Shown: in pieces, positions 37,291-46,546 of the stretch
Layout: every line of letters starts with the position of its first letter
How positions within the stretch are numbered: position 1 is the stretch's first letter
DNA from: Rhodopseudomonas palustris JSC-3b
GTDB lineage: Bacteria > Pseudomonadota > Alphaproteobacteria > Rhizobiales > Xanthobacteraceae
Assembly (NCBI GenBank): GCA_000504425.1
Contig: KI632513.1
Span: 1,930,021-1,994,020 of the forward strand
DNA length: 64,000 nt
Direction of reading: 5' to 3'
Position numbers and translations under genes: made by a program
Notes under the pieces: model-generated
Databases searched by the model: none
Told to the model about the DNA's origin: nothing
Seen by the model: the letters and a program-made list of their open reading frames with translations, nothing else

Positions 37291-38070
37291 ATGAACAACT
37301 ACGAATATCTGATCGTCGAACGCCAGGCTGCCGTCGGCCTGATCCGTCTCAACCGCCCGAAAATGCTGAACGCGCTGTCATTTGGCGTTTTTCGTGAGAT
37401 CGCGACCGCGATCGACGAATTGGAAGCCGATGACGCGATCGGCTGTATCGTGCTGACCGGCAACGAAAAGGCCTTCGCCGCCGGCGCCGATATCAAGGAA
37501 ATGCAGCCCAAGACCTTCATCGACATGTTCAACGCCGATTTCCACACGATCGGCGGCAACCGTGTCACCACCTGCCGCAAGCCGACCATTGCTGCGGTAT
37601 CCGGCTATGCGCTGGGCGGCGGCTGCGAACTGGCGATGATGTGCGACTTCATCATTGCTTCCGATACCGCCAAGTTCGGCCAGCCGGAAATCACGCTCGG
37701 CACGATTCCGGGCATCGGCGGCACCCAGCGCCTGACCCGGGCGATCGGCAAGGCCAAGGCCATGGATCTGTGCCTGACCGGGCGGATGATGGACGCCGCC
37801 GAAGCCGAGCGCGCCGGGCTGGTGAGCCGGGTCGTGCCGGCCGACAAGCTGATGGAAGAGACCATGGCGGCGGCCGAAAAGATCGCGGCGATGTCGCGGC
37901 CCGCGGCGGCGATGGCCAAGGATGCGGTGAACCGCGCCTTTGAAACCACGCTGTCGGAAGGCATGAGCGTCGAGCGCGACCTGTTCCACGCCACCTTCGC
38001 GCTGGAAGACCGTGCCGAAGGCATGACGGCCTTCATCGAAAAGCGGCCGGCCCAGATCCGCCACCGCTAA
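37291..38070 (+). CDS. Enoyl-CoA hydratase
   Basis: A crotonase-fold enzyme hydrating trans-2-enoyl-CoA in beta-oxidation. At 259 residues it is typical length. The oxyanion-hole segments are [12 protein letters not shown] and [19 protein letters not shown]. Catalytic Glu residues lie in [20 protein letters not shown], with the expected second Glu nearby. The C-terminal helix and [18 protein letters not shown] are typical of short-chain enoyl-CoA hydratases (FadB1/Ech type). The start is ATG 37291. It appears monocistronic; a family-B repeat follows. Confidence 0.94.
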   Translation: MNNYEYLIVERQAAVGLIRLNRPKMLNALSFGVFREIATAIDELEADDAIGCIVLTGNEKAFAAGADIKEMQPKTFIDMFNADFHTIGGNRVTTCRKPTIAAVSGYALGGGCELAMMCDFIIASDTAKFGQPEITLGTIPGIGGTQRLTRAIGKAKAMDLCLTGRMMDAAEAERAGLVSRVVPADKLMEETMAAAEKIAAMSRPAAAMAKDAVNRAFETTLSEGMSVERDLFHATFALEDRAEGMTAFIEKRPAQIRHR

Positions 38071-38201
38071 CCGCCAACGCTCTGCGCGCCGCCCGGTCGG
38101 TTCGATCCGAAGCGACTGGGTTGGCGGCTCAATGACGGCGGCACCGCCGCCGTCAGCGCCGCGCATCAGCAGGCACAGTCTCTCAAGGTCGTATCAATCA
38201 C

Positions 38202-38312
38202 CGTCATACCCGCGCTTGTCGCGGGTATGACGTCTTGAAATCGCTGCAAGATCAAAGACATCGATGGGCCGGGACGAGCCCGGCCATGTCGTGCGGAGTG
38301 GTTGGTATCAAT
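38202..38312. repeat. Family-B palindromic repeat, copy 4 (long form)
   Basis: About 110 bp with CCCGCGCTTGTCGCGGG and GGGCCGGGACGAGCCCGGCC arms around AAGATCAAAGACATCGATG. It ends with the same CGTGCGGAGTGGTTGGTATC tail as copy 2, so the long form is a reproducible unit. Confidence 0.87.
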
Positions 38313-38337
38313 CGTCGCGTATCTCAACCGCGAAAAT

Positions 38338-38634
38338 TCAGCAGGCTTCCGGCAGATCGGTGCCCGAATGGCTGACCGGCGCCGCGCGATCGTCCAGGCC
38401 GCCGCCCGGCCGGGCCGGCTTTGGCGGGAACATCGGCAGCCGCCGCGCCGTGTTGCGCTTGTCGATCTCGCTGAGCACATGGCCGGTGGCGACGCAGATG
38501 AAATGCTGCTTCGAGCACGCCAGACAGGTCACCAGCTCATAGGTCTCGCGATCGCCGGACCAATACTCCTTGGGGAGCCAGGCCTGCGTCATCAACCCGC
38601 TTTGGGGACAGCGATACACGAACAAGGATGACAT
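38338..38634 (-). CDS. Small hypothetical protein, 98 aa
   Basis: A short frame starting at ATG 38634 (MSSLFVYRCPQSGLMTQAWL). It includes two Cys-containing stretches (YRCPQSGL and VTCLACSKQHFIC) that could bind a metal as a small zinc-ribbon. The C-terminal third is Pro/Arg-rich. No family was recognised. It is transcribed leftward between a repeat and the divergent PAS-GGDEF-EAL gene. The spacing of four cysteines argues for a real gene. Confidence 0.6.
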   Translation of the reverse strand: MSSLFVYRCPQSGLMTQAWLPKEYWSGDRETYELVTCLACSKQHFICVATGHVLSEIDKRNTARRLPMFPPKPARPGGGLDDRAAPVSHSGTDLPEAC

Positions 38635-38865
38635 GGTGCCAACCTAGGCATCGGCGGCCAGACCCCGATTGACTTAAGTCAAACCGCGGCTGCGCTGATT
38701 TGACGCCGCCGCCCGCGCGGCGCTGGAACCAGCCCGGGGAAGAAGCCGCCCGCCCCGCCGCTGCGCGGCCCGCATCCGCGTGATGCTCGTACTCGTACCA
38801 GCTATCTGATTGATTCAATTTTAGGCCGCACGCCCCACATTACCCGTGATGACCATCTGGTCGGC

Positions 38866-41040
38866 GTGACCGAGACCTATGATGAAATTCCTGCGGAACG
38901 ACAGTACGGGCATCTGATGAGGCAACCTGCCCCGCTCGGCACCACCTCCGAAACCGAGGCGCTGCGCCGCGCAGCACACCGGCTGGCGTTGACGGTTGCG
39001 CTGCTGATCGCGATCGGCGGCCCGGCGCTGGCGATCGGCGCGTTCATGCTGGTGAGTCTGGATCGCTGGCCATTGTGGCTGTCGCCGCCGCAAGCGCTGT
39101 TGATGATCGCGCTGCTTAGCGTGCTGAGCGGCCTCGCGATCTACGCGGTGATCCGCAAGGTGGCGCTACAGACCATCACCAGCACCTTGCAGCAGATGAC
39201 GACCAAGCATCATGACATGATGGTCAGCCTATCTGTGCTGAGCGAGCAGAATTGCGCGCTGGTGGCGCAGGAGCAGGCGCTGCGCGCGGCCGAGGTAGCC
39301 CTTGAGCAGCGGACCGCACAGCTGCGCGACGCGCAGCGGCTCGGCCAGATCGGCGATTGGAGCTATCGGATTGGCGATGCCGAGATGTGGTGCTCCGACG
39401 AACTCAAGCAGTTGCTCGGCTATGATCCGGAGCGGTTCGTCGCGACCCGCACGGCGGTGATGGCGCTGCATGTCGGCGACAGTGCCCGACAGGTGCTGAC
39501 CTCGCAGGCGCAAGTGATGCGAACCGGCGACATCCACTCGGTTGACGTCAAGCTGCGGCGCGGCGACGGCACGATCGGCGACTTCGCCGTCACCAGCAAG
39601 GCGCTGATCGATGGCGATGGCCGGGTAATCGGTTTCAGCGGCACCATTCAGGATATTTCGGCGCGTAAGGCCGCCGAGGGGCAGCTCGCCCGGCTGGCGT
39701 TCTTTGATCCGCTCACCGGATTGGCCAACCGCACCTCATTCAATCGTGAGACCGCCGAGCTGCTGCGGCGCAGCCGGCGCTCTGGACAACCTGCGGCGCT
39801 GCTGCTGCTCGATCTCGACGGTTTTGAGGAGATCAACGATACGCTCGGCCACGCCGCCGCCAATGAATTGCTGGCCAAGGCCGCAGAACGAATTGCCGGC
39901 ACCGCCGGCGCCAAAGCGATCGTGTCGCGGCTCGATGGCGATCAATTCGGCGTGCTGCTCGGCGCGGCCAGCCTGCCGGAAGCCGAGCTGATCGCCAATG
40001 CGCTGATCACCGCGATCACCGTGCCGATCGAGCTAGAGCGCGGCGAAGTCAGCGTCACGACCAGCATCGGGATCGCGGCGCTGCCGCGCGACGGCATCAC
40101 CTTCACCGACCTGCTGCGCGCCGCCGATCTCGCACGACACAACGCCAAGGCTTCCGGCCGCGGCATCGTCAAAGTGTTCGAGCCGGGCATGAGCGCCGCT
40201 GTGCAGCAACTGATCGCGCTCGGCCACGATTTGCGGCAGGCACTCGACGGCGGCGCCGGCTTGCAGGTGCAGTATCAGCCGCAGATTGCGCTGGCCACGC
40301 AGCGCGTGGTCGCGCATGCCGCGCAGGCTTATTGGGATCATCCAACAGCCGGCGCGCAGTCGCATCGCCAACTGATCGCGATCGCTGAAAATAGCGGTCT
40401 TGGCTGCGAGTTCGGCCTGTGGCTGCTGCGCGAAGCTGCCGTCCAGGGTGCGATCTGGGCCGAGCGCGGCGAGCCGCGCATGATGGCGGTCGAAGTGCTG
40501 GCCGCGCAGCTGCTCCGCAGCGACTTCGTCGATGAGGTGTCGCAGATTCTGGAGCTGAGCGGACTGCCACCGCATCTGCTGTGCTTGGAGCTGGCAGCCG
40601 ACGCGCTCAACGATCAGCAGGCCGAGCGGATCGAAACGTTGCTAAGCCAATTGAAGCGGCTCGACGTCGGATTGCGGCTGAACGGCTTTGGCACTGATAC
40701 CTATTCGATCCGGCAGCTTGGGCACCTGCCGCTCGACAGCCTCGCGATCGACCCACAATTTCTGCACAACATCGAGGAGACCGAACGGGCGCGGCAGGCG
40801 CTGCAAGGCATCATCGCCCTGGCGCACAGCCTGGGCCTGACCGTGCTGATGCCGGATGTCGACCATGTCGCGCATGCCGATATTCTCACCGAACTCGGCT
40901 GCGATCTCGCGCATGGGCCGCATTTCACGCCGGCGCTATTCGCCCCCGCCGCATCGCGCTTCGCAGCCGAACGCGACGCGCTGGCGCGCCGTGCCGCACA
41001 GAGCAAGACCGACGAGCCGCGTCGCTCCAGCGCCTGCTGA
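38866..41040 (+). CDS. PAS-GGDEF-EAL protein with degenerate catalytic motifs
   Basis: A 724-residue inner-membrane signalling protein. Two membrane helices lie near residues 40-100, then a coiled-coil stretch and a PAS/PAC domain (GDWSYRIGDAEMWCSDELKQ through VIGFSGTIQDISARK). The GGDEF domain carries DGDQF where GGDEF is expected (SRLDGDQFGVLL), and the EAL position reads HAA where EAL is expected (YQPQIALATQRVVAHAAQAY). The DDFGTG loop reads NGFGTD. So neither cyclase nor phosphodiesterase activity is expected; it may be a cyclic di-GMP receptor or scaffold. The start is GTG 38866 or ATG 38917. Confidence 0.9.
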   Translation: MTETYDEIPAERQYGHLMRQPAPLGTTSETEALRRAAHRLALTVALLIAIGGPALAIGAFMLVSLDRWPLWLSPPQALLMIALLSVLSGLAIYAVIRKVALQTITSTLQQMTTKHHDMMVSLSVLSEQNCALVAQEQALRAAEVALEQRTAQLRDAQRLGQIGDWSYRIGDAEMWCSDELKQLLGYDPERFVATRTAVMALHVGDSARQVLTSQAQVMRTGDIHSVDVKLRRGDGTIGDFAVTSKALIDGDGRVIGFSGTIQDISARKAAEGQLARLAFFDPLTGLANRTSFNRETAELLRRSRRSGQPAALLLLDLDGFEEINDTLGHAAANELLAKAAERIAGTAGAKAIVSRLDGDQFGVLLGAASLPEAELIANALITAITVPIELERGEVSVTTSIGIAALPRDGITFTDLLRAADLARHNAKASGRGIVKVFEPGMSAAVQQLIALGHDLRQALDGGAGLQVQYQPQIALATQRVVAHAAQAYWDHPTAGAQSHRQLIAIAENSGLGCEFGLWLLREAAVQGAIWAERGEPRMMAVEVLAAQLLRSDFVDEVSQILELSGLPPHLLCLELAADALNDQQAERIETLLSQLKRLDVGLRLNGFGTDTYSIRQLGHLPLDSLAIDPQFLHNIEETERARQALQGIIALAHSLGLTVLMPDVDHVAHADILTELGCDLAHGPHFTPALFAPAASRFAAERDALARRAAQSKTDEPRRSSAC

Positions 41041-41084
41041 GAGTGCAGCCGCAGGACTACCAGATCGTCAGACTAACCAGATCG

Positions 41085-42473
41085 TCAGTCCCAGCGCGGC
41101 GGATGGCTGCCGAGCGGCATCGCTGGTCTCATCCATGCTGCCGGCGTCGCCGACAAATCGGCGGCGTGCCGCACCGCTTCCAGTTCACCAAAGCCAGACG
41201 GCAAGCGCTGCAACAGCGGCGCGATCGTGTCGCGGGTGATGTCCGGCGCCGCCAGCCCCTGCGGCAGCCTGCCCATGTCCCACAGCCATTGCCCGGTGCG
41301 CGCCAGCGATACTTCGACATGCCAGCTGCCGCCTTCGCGCGCCTGCCGTGCGCGCGCCATCATCGCGCCAGCGGCCATCAGATAGCCGGTGGCGTGATCG
41401 AGGATCTGCATCGGTAATTCTTTGGGGCCGTTGCTAGCTGCCGCCTGCCCTTCGGCGTGATTGAAGCCGGTCGCACATTGCACCAGCGAGTCAAAGCCGC
41501 GCCGCTGTGCCCATGGCCCGCTGCGGCCATAGGCCGAGAGCGACACATAGACCAGGCCAGGCGACAGCTCTGCCGCCTGCTGCGGCGAGAAGCCGAGCGC
41601 GGCCAGCGCGCCGGGCCGATAGCCTTGCGACACAATATCGGCGCCGCGGATCAGCTCGCGAAAAGTCTGCTGGCCTTCTGCAGTTCGAAGCTCGACAAAG
41701 CTCGACAGCTTGCCGCGCCCGGTGTCGATCGTCAGCCAGGGGATCGCGGGCAGCGCCGCGCTCGAGATCAACATCACCTCGGCGCCATGCGCCGCCAGCG
41801 TGCGCCCGGCCACCGGCCCGGCGATCACCCGCGACAGATCAAGGACGCGCAGCCCGGCGAGCGGCCGCTCGCCAACCGGCCATGGTTTCGGCGCGGCATC
41901 GCCGATCCTGGTGATCTCGATCAGCGGCAGCGCCGCCACCGCGGCTGCCTGCGGCAAGGCTTGCCACTGATCGCGCGAGCGCATCAGCGCAACGACGCCG
42001 CCAGCCTGATAGGCCGCGCTTTCAAACGCTTCGCCATCCCATTGCAGCAGCGCCGCCTGCACCGCCTCACGCTCCGGCGCGCATTGCAGCACGCGGGTGA
42101 TAGCGTCGCGATGATGCGGAAAATTGGTATGCAGCCGTACAAAGCCGTTTTGGCCGACGCGATAGACGCCCGCGAGCGGGTCCCACATCGGCGGCGGCGG
42201 CTGATCGTTGCAGCGCAGATAGCGCTCCGAGCGGCATTCCACCGCGGCGTGACGCTGATCGACCGTGACGCGCTGGCGCTGACCGCTGCGCAGCCGCCAC
42301 AGCTCGGCAGCGGCGAGCCCGGACGCCGCGATCGATACCTGCGCCGCGGCATCGACACGGAATGACGACGGCAATTGCGGCTCATCGCCGGTCAGCGTCA
42401 CTTGGTCAAGCGCGGCCGCATCGCCGCCCAGCACGGCCCAAAGATCGGCAAGCAGCTCGCGGGGCGATGGCAT
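41085..42473 (-). CDS. CaiB/BaiF CoA-transferase family protein
   Basis: A 462-residue protein of the type III CoA-transferase family, which moves CoA between organic acids. Motifs: GLRVLDLSRVIAGPVAGRTL, AAHGAEVMLISS, then SQGYRPGALAALGFSPQQ and LSAYGRSGPWAQRRGFDSLV near the active site. The N-terminal 200 residues are an unusual extension of the fold (as in double-domain members), containing LRCNDQPPPPMWDPLAGVYR. The substrate is unknown. The start is ATG 42473 (MPSPRELLADLW). Its stop is embedded in a 13-bp direct repeat, ACCAGATCGTCAG, at 41059-41088. Confidence 0.88.
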   Translation of the reverse strand: MPSPRELLADLWAVLGGDAAALDQVTLTGDEPQLPSSFRVDAAAQVSIAASGLAAAELWRLRSGQRQRVTVDQRHAAVECRSERYLRCNDQPPPPMWDPLAGVYRVGQNGFVRLHTNFPHHRDAITRVLQCAPEREAVQAALLQWDGEAFESAAYQAGGVVALMRSRDQWQALPQAAAVAALPLIEITRIGDAAPKPWPVGERPLAGLRVLDLSRVIAGPVAGRTLAAHGAEVMLISSAALPAIPWLTIDTGRGKLSSFVELRTAEGQQTFRELIRGADIVSQGYRPGALAALGFSPQQAAELSPGLVYVSLSAYGRSGPWAQRRGFDSLVQCATGFNHAEGQAAASNGPKELPMQILDHATGYLMAAGAMMARARQAREGGSWHVEVSLARTGQWLWDMGRLPQGLAAPDITRDTIAPLLQRLPSGFGELEAVRHAADLSATPAAWMRPAMPLGSHPPRWD

Positions 42474-42620
42474 GGTGCGTGGTGTCCTCTGTGCCGGTCT
42501 ATTCGGTATCGATGGTGATGCAGGATGAATGGCCAGATCAAACCCGGCAAGAAGGAAGTCCAACACCGCGCCCGCTCATTGGCTGGATCGCTGCGCGTCT
42601 TGCCAGGACGAGCAGCCGTT

Positions 42621-45600
42621 TCAATGGAAATCCCGCGACTTGGGCAGGATGCGCACGTCGCGCGGATGACGGACCGGCTGTGCCGGCTCATTGGGATGGT
42701 CGCGGCGATCATCATTGAGCGGCTCGCCGCGGCTGATACCGGGCGGCGCGACCAGGCTGTCGGACAATTGCTGCAGCTCGGCGCTGCGATCGACCAGCCG
42801 CTCGGCGACGAGATGCACCACGCCCTCCGGGCTCGCCTGAATCCGCCCTTCCGCCCACAACAGCCGCGCGCCCATCACCTCTTTGCGATAACGCTCCAGC
42901 ACCGCCGGCCACACCACCAGATTGGCGATGCCGGTCTCGTCCTCCAGCGTGATGAACACCACGCCCTTGGCGCTGCCCGGCCGCTGCCGCACCAGCACCA
43001 CGCCAGCGCAGCGCGTGCGCCGGCCGCTGCTACGCTGGTCGGAAATCGATTGGCAGGTCTCGACCCGCTCGCGCGCAAACAGCGCACGCAAAAACTGCAT
43101 CGGATGGCCCTGCAGCGACAGCCGCACGGTCTGATAATCGGCGACCACATGCTCGGCGAGCGGCATTTGCGGCAGCGGCGCCGCGGCCTCGTCGCGCTGC
43201 TCGCGCGCGCTCGCGGCCTCGAACAGCGGCAGCGGCACATCGTCGGGCAGCCGCCGCACCGCCCACAGCGCCGCACGGCGATCGAGCTGCAGCGAGCGGA
43301 ACGCATCGGCATCGGCGAGCAGGATCAGCGCGCGCTTCGGCAGCCGCGTGACGCGCGCGAACTGCTCCAGCGAGCTGAACGCGCCGCGCGCCCGCGCAGC
43401 AACGATCCGCTCCGCCCAATCATCGCTCGGCGGTTCGCCGGCGGCGCGCCGCACCCGCTCCTCATCGGGATCGGTCCAGCGAAAGCCGTCGATCTGCCGA
43501 AAGCCGAGCCGCACCGCATGATGTTTGCCGGAGCACTGTTCCAGCGTGCACTGCGCTTCACTGAACGCAATGTCGATCGGCCGCACCTCGACGCCATTGC
43601 GGCGCGCATCGCCGACAATCTGCGCCGGCGCATAAAAGCCCATCGGCTGCGAATTGAGCAGCGCGCAGCAGAACGCATCGGGGTGCAGACATTTCAGCCA
43701 GGCCGAGACATAGACCAGCTTGGCGAAACTGGCGGCATGGCTTTCCGGAAAGCCGTAGGAGCCAAAACCCTTGATCTGCTCAAAACAGTTTTGCGCGAAT
43801 ACCGGGTCATAGCCGCGCTTCACCAGATTGCCGATCATCTTGCTTTCAAACTTGCCGATGGTGCCGACATTGCGAAAGGTCGCCATCGCGCGGCGCAGCT
43901 GATTGGCTTCATCGGGCGTGAAATGCGCGGCCTCGATCGCGATGCGCATCGCCTGTTCCTGAAACAGCGGCACCCCCAGCGTCTTGCCCAATATCTGTTG
44001 CAGCTCATTCTTGTCGCCGGCGTGTCCGGCTGGCGATGGATACACCACCGGCTCCTGGCCATTCCGGCGGCGCAGATAAGGATGCACCATATCGCCCTGG
44101 ATCGGCCCCGGCCGCACGATCGCGACTTCGATCACGAGATCATAGAAGCAGCGCGGCTTGAGCCGCGGCAGCATGTTCATCTGCGCCCGGCTCTCAACCT
44201 GAAACACGCCGATCGACTCGCCCCGCTGCAGCATCTGATAGACCTCGTTATCGTCCTGCGACTTGATGTCGGACAGTTGCAGCGCCGTGCCCTTGTGCAT
44301 GCTGATCAGATCGAAAGCCTTGCGGATGCAGGTCAGCATGCCGAGCGCCAGCACATCGACCTTCATCATCTTGACCGCGTCGATGTCGTCCTTGTCCCAT
44401 TCGATGAAACTGCGATCGGCCATCGCGGCGTTGCCGATCGGCACGAATTCATCGAGCCGGTCCTGGGTCAGCACATAACCGCCGACATGCTGCGACAGAT
44501 GGCGCGGAAAGCCGATCAGCTCGGTGGCGAGCTCGACCGCGCGGGTGATCATCGGGTTTTGGGGATCAAGCCCGGCCTGCCGCACCTGCATCTCGCTGAG
44601 GCCCTTGCCCCACGAGCCCCACACCGTATCGGCAAGCCCGGCGCAGACATCTTCGGACAAGCCCAGCACCTTGCCGACATCGCGGATCGCCGAGCGTGGC
44701 CGATAATGGATCACGGTGGCGACGATCGCGGCGCGGTGCCGGCCATAGCGGCGATAGATGTATTGCATCACCTCTTCGCGCCGCGAGTGCTCGAAATCGA
44801 CGTCGATATCGGGCGGCTCGTCGCGCTCCTCGGACACGAAGCGCTCGAACAAAAGATCGATCTCGGTCGGATCAACGCAAGTGATGCCGAGCACATAGCA
44901 CACCGCCGAATTGGCGGCCGAGCCGCGGCCCTGGCACAAAATGCCTTGCGAGCGCGCATAGCGGACGATGTCGTGCACGGTCAGGAAATAATGCGCGTAG
45001 CCGCGGCGCGCGATGATCGCCAGTTCCTTGTCGATGGTGGCGCGCAGCTTGGCGCTGATGCCGTTTGGAAAATACTGCGTGATGCCAAGTTCAGTCAGGT
45101 CATGAAGATGCTGCTGCGCGCTCTTGCCGGGCGGCACCGGCTCATCGGGATAGTGATATTTCAGCTCATCGAGCGAAAACGAGATGCGGTTCGCAAAGCG
45201 CAGCGTCTCGGCGATCGCCTCAGGATCGGCGCGGAACAGCCGCGCCATTTCCGCCGGCGGCTTGAGATGACGCTCGGCATTGCTTTCGAGCTGCCGCCCG
45301 GCGGCATCGAGCGTGGTCTTATTGCGCACGCATGACAGCACGTCCTGCAACGCGCGCCGATCCGGGTGGTGATAGAGCACGTCATTGCTGGCGATGCATG
45401 GCACCTGCGCCGTCGCCGCAACACGCCGCAGCCGCGCCAACCGTCGCTTGTCATCACCGCGATAATAGGGCGCCAGCGCCAGCCAGACGCCGTCCCGCTG
45501 CAACGCCGTCAGACGCTGCAAGGCGGCGGCGATCTCGGCGGCATGAAAACGATAAGGCGGCATCAAGACCAGCAGGATTTGCGAGTGCTGTTTTTGGTGA

Positions 45601-46058
45601 CCGTCATGCCCGACCTTGGGCCGGGCAGCCAGGTCGCGCAGATTGATCAAAGACGTGGACGAGCCCGGCCATGACGACGTGGTGGGCTCGGGGACGAAAG
45701 CTTCGAGGTCGGCGAAGGTCAGATGGCACTCGCCTTTGTCGGCGCGCATCTTGCCGGCGCTGAGCAGCCGGCACAGCCGGCCATAGGTGGCGCGGTCGGT
45801 AGGATAGGCTAGTAGCTCCGGCGTGCCATCGGCAAAGCACAGCCGCGTGCCGATCAGCAGTTTTGGTTTGTGGACCAGCTCGTCATTGCCTAGCTCGCTA
45901 TAGGCGCGCACCACGCCGGCCAACGTGTTGCGGTCGGCAATGCCGATCGCGTCCAGGCCGAGCGCACTGGCCTGCTGCACATAGTCCTGCGGATGCGAGG
46001 CGCCGTGCAGAAATGAGAAATTGCTGGTGACGCCGATTTCGGCGTAACGCGCGATCAT
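42621..46058 (-). CDS. dnaE2: Error-prone DNA polymerase DnaE2 (ImuC)
   Basis: A C-family polymerase of 1145 residues that extends past lesions with ImuA and ImuB. The PHP domain begins YAEIGVTSNFSFLHGASHP. The polymerase core has DPTEIDLLFERFVSEERDEP with the catalytic aspartates in PDIDVDFEHSRREEVMQYIY, and later FGSYGFPESHAASFAKLVYV. An OB-fold region lies near the C-terminus. Residues ~127-152 are not family sequence: they are encoded by a family-B repeat (45602-45679) inserted in frame. The polymerase remains open. The start is ATG 46058. The gene is separated from imuB by 488 bp of repeats. Confidence 0.93.
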   Translation of the reverse strand: MIARYAEIGVTSNFSFLHGASHPQDYVQQASALGLDAIGIADRNTLAGVVRAYSELGNDELVHKPKLLIGTRLCFADGTPELLAYPTDRATYGRLCRLLSAGKMRADKGECHLTFADLEAFVPEPTTSSWPGSSTSLINLRDLAARPKVGHDGHQKQHSQILLVLMPPYRFHAAEIAAALQRLTALQRDGVWLALAPYYRGDDKRRLARLRRVAATAQVPCIASNDVLYHHPDRRALQDVLSCVRNKTTLDAAGRQLESNAERHLKPPAEMARLFRADPEAIAETLRFANRISFSLDELKYHYPDEPVPPGKSAQQHLHDLTELGITQYFPNGISAKLRATIDKELAIIARRGYAHYFLTVHDIVRYARSQGILCQGRGSAANSAVCYVLGITCVDPTEIDLLFERFVSEERDEPPDIDVDFEHSRREEVMQYIYRRYGRHRAAIVATVIHYRPRSAIRDVGKVLGLSEDVCAGLADTVWGSWGKGLSEMQVRQAGLDPQNPMITRAVELATELIGFPRHLSQHVGGYVLTQDRLDEFVPIGNAAMADRSFIEWDKDDIDAVKMMKVDVLALGMLTCIRKAFDLISMHKGTALQLSDIKSQDDNEVYQMLQRGESIGVFQVESRAQMNMLPRLKPRCFYDLVIEVAIVRPGPIQGDMVHPYLRRRNGQEPVVYPSPAGHAGDKNELQQILGKTLGVPLFQEQAMRIAIEAAHFTPDEANQLRRAMATFRNVGTIGKFESKMIGNLVKRGYDPVFAQNCFEQIKGFGSYGFPESHAASFAKLVYVSAWLKCLHPDAFCCALLNSQPMGFYAPAQIVGDARRNGVEVRPIDIAFSEAQCTLEQCSGKHHAVRLGFRQIDGFRWTDPDEERVRRAAGEPPSDDWAERIVAARARGAFSSLEQFARVTRLPKRALILLADADAFRSLQLDRRAALWAVRRLPDDVPLPLFEAASAREQRDEAAAPLPQMPLAEHVVADYQTVRLSLQGHPMQFLRALFARERVETCQSISDQRSSGRRTRCAGVVLVRQRPGSAKGVVFITLEDETGIANLVVWPAVLERYRKEVMGARLLWAEGRIQASPEGVVHLVAERLVDRSAELQQLSDSLVAPPGISRGEPLNDDRRDHPNEPAQPVRHPRDVRILPKSRDFH
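45602..45679. repeat. Family-B repeat inserted in frame within dnaE2, copy 5
   Basis: A 78-bp unit (a multiple of three) with CGTCATGCCCGACCTTGGGC, GATCAAAGACGTGGAC and GAGCCCGGCCATGACG segments that match other family-B copies. It is read through in the dnaE2 frame as about 26 residues (including SSWPGSSTSLINLRDLAA), after which the polymerase sequence resumes. No frameshift or stop results. Confidence 0.88.
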
Positions 46059-46101
46059 GCAATCCGCCTTGGATTAGATTTTCAGATGACGTTTCGTTTC
46101 G

Positions 46102-46480
46102 GCATTGCGAGGAGCACCCGGATCGGCGCTTTGCGCCGTCCGGGCACAGGCTTCGCGACGAAGCAATCCAGACTGGTGTCGCTGCGATAAATAGCTGGAT
46201 TGCTTCGCTTCGCTCGCAATGACGATGTGGTGGGGCTTTGTTGCAAGCGGAGAAATTGTTGCACGACATCACCCCGTCATTGCGAGGAGCGTAGCGACGA
46301 AGCAATCCAAACACAGAGCACCGGCGCTTCTGGATTGCTTCGTCGGCTTCGCCTCCTCGCAATGACGAAAGAGACATGGTTTTGCTTCGCCTCCTCGCAA
46401 TGACGGCGGAGACATTGTTCGACGTCGCTTCGCGCAATGACGAAAGAGACATTGTGCGATGCTGCGTTCGCAATGACGGA
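46102..46480. repeat. Family-A repeat cluster between imuB and dnaE2
   Basis: Several family-A units: 46102-46224 (with a nested GC-rich segment CCGGATCGGCGCTTTGCGCC), 46275-46367, and degenerate ends near 46385-46406, 46430-46443 and 46460-46480, all carrying GCAATGACG-type ends. They fill nearly all of the 488-bp gap 46059-46546 between dnaE2 and imuB. No gene lies here. Confidence 0.88.
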
Positions 46481-46546
46481 AGAGACAAGTGCGCCGCTCC
46501 TCGCGAGGAGAGCTAGCGCCCTAGCCTCTGGCCCTAGCGCCCGCCG

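Noticed and set aside
42525-45335. Long plus-strand open frame (about 936 codons) opposite dnaE2
   Set aside because: Antisense shadow; dnaE2 on the minus strand has full domain support.
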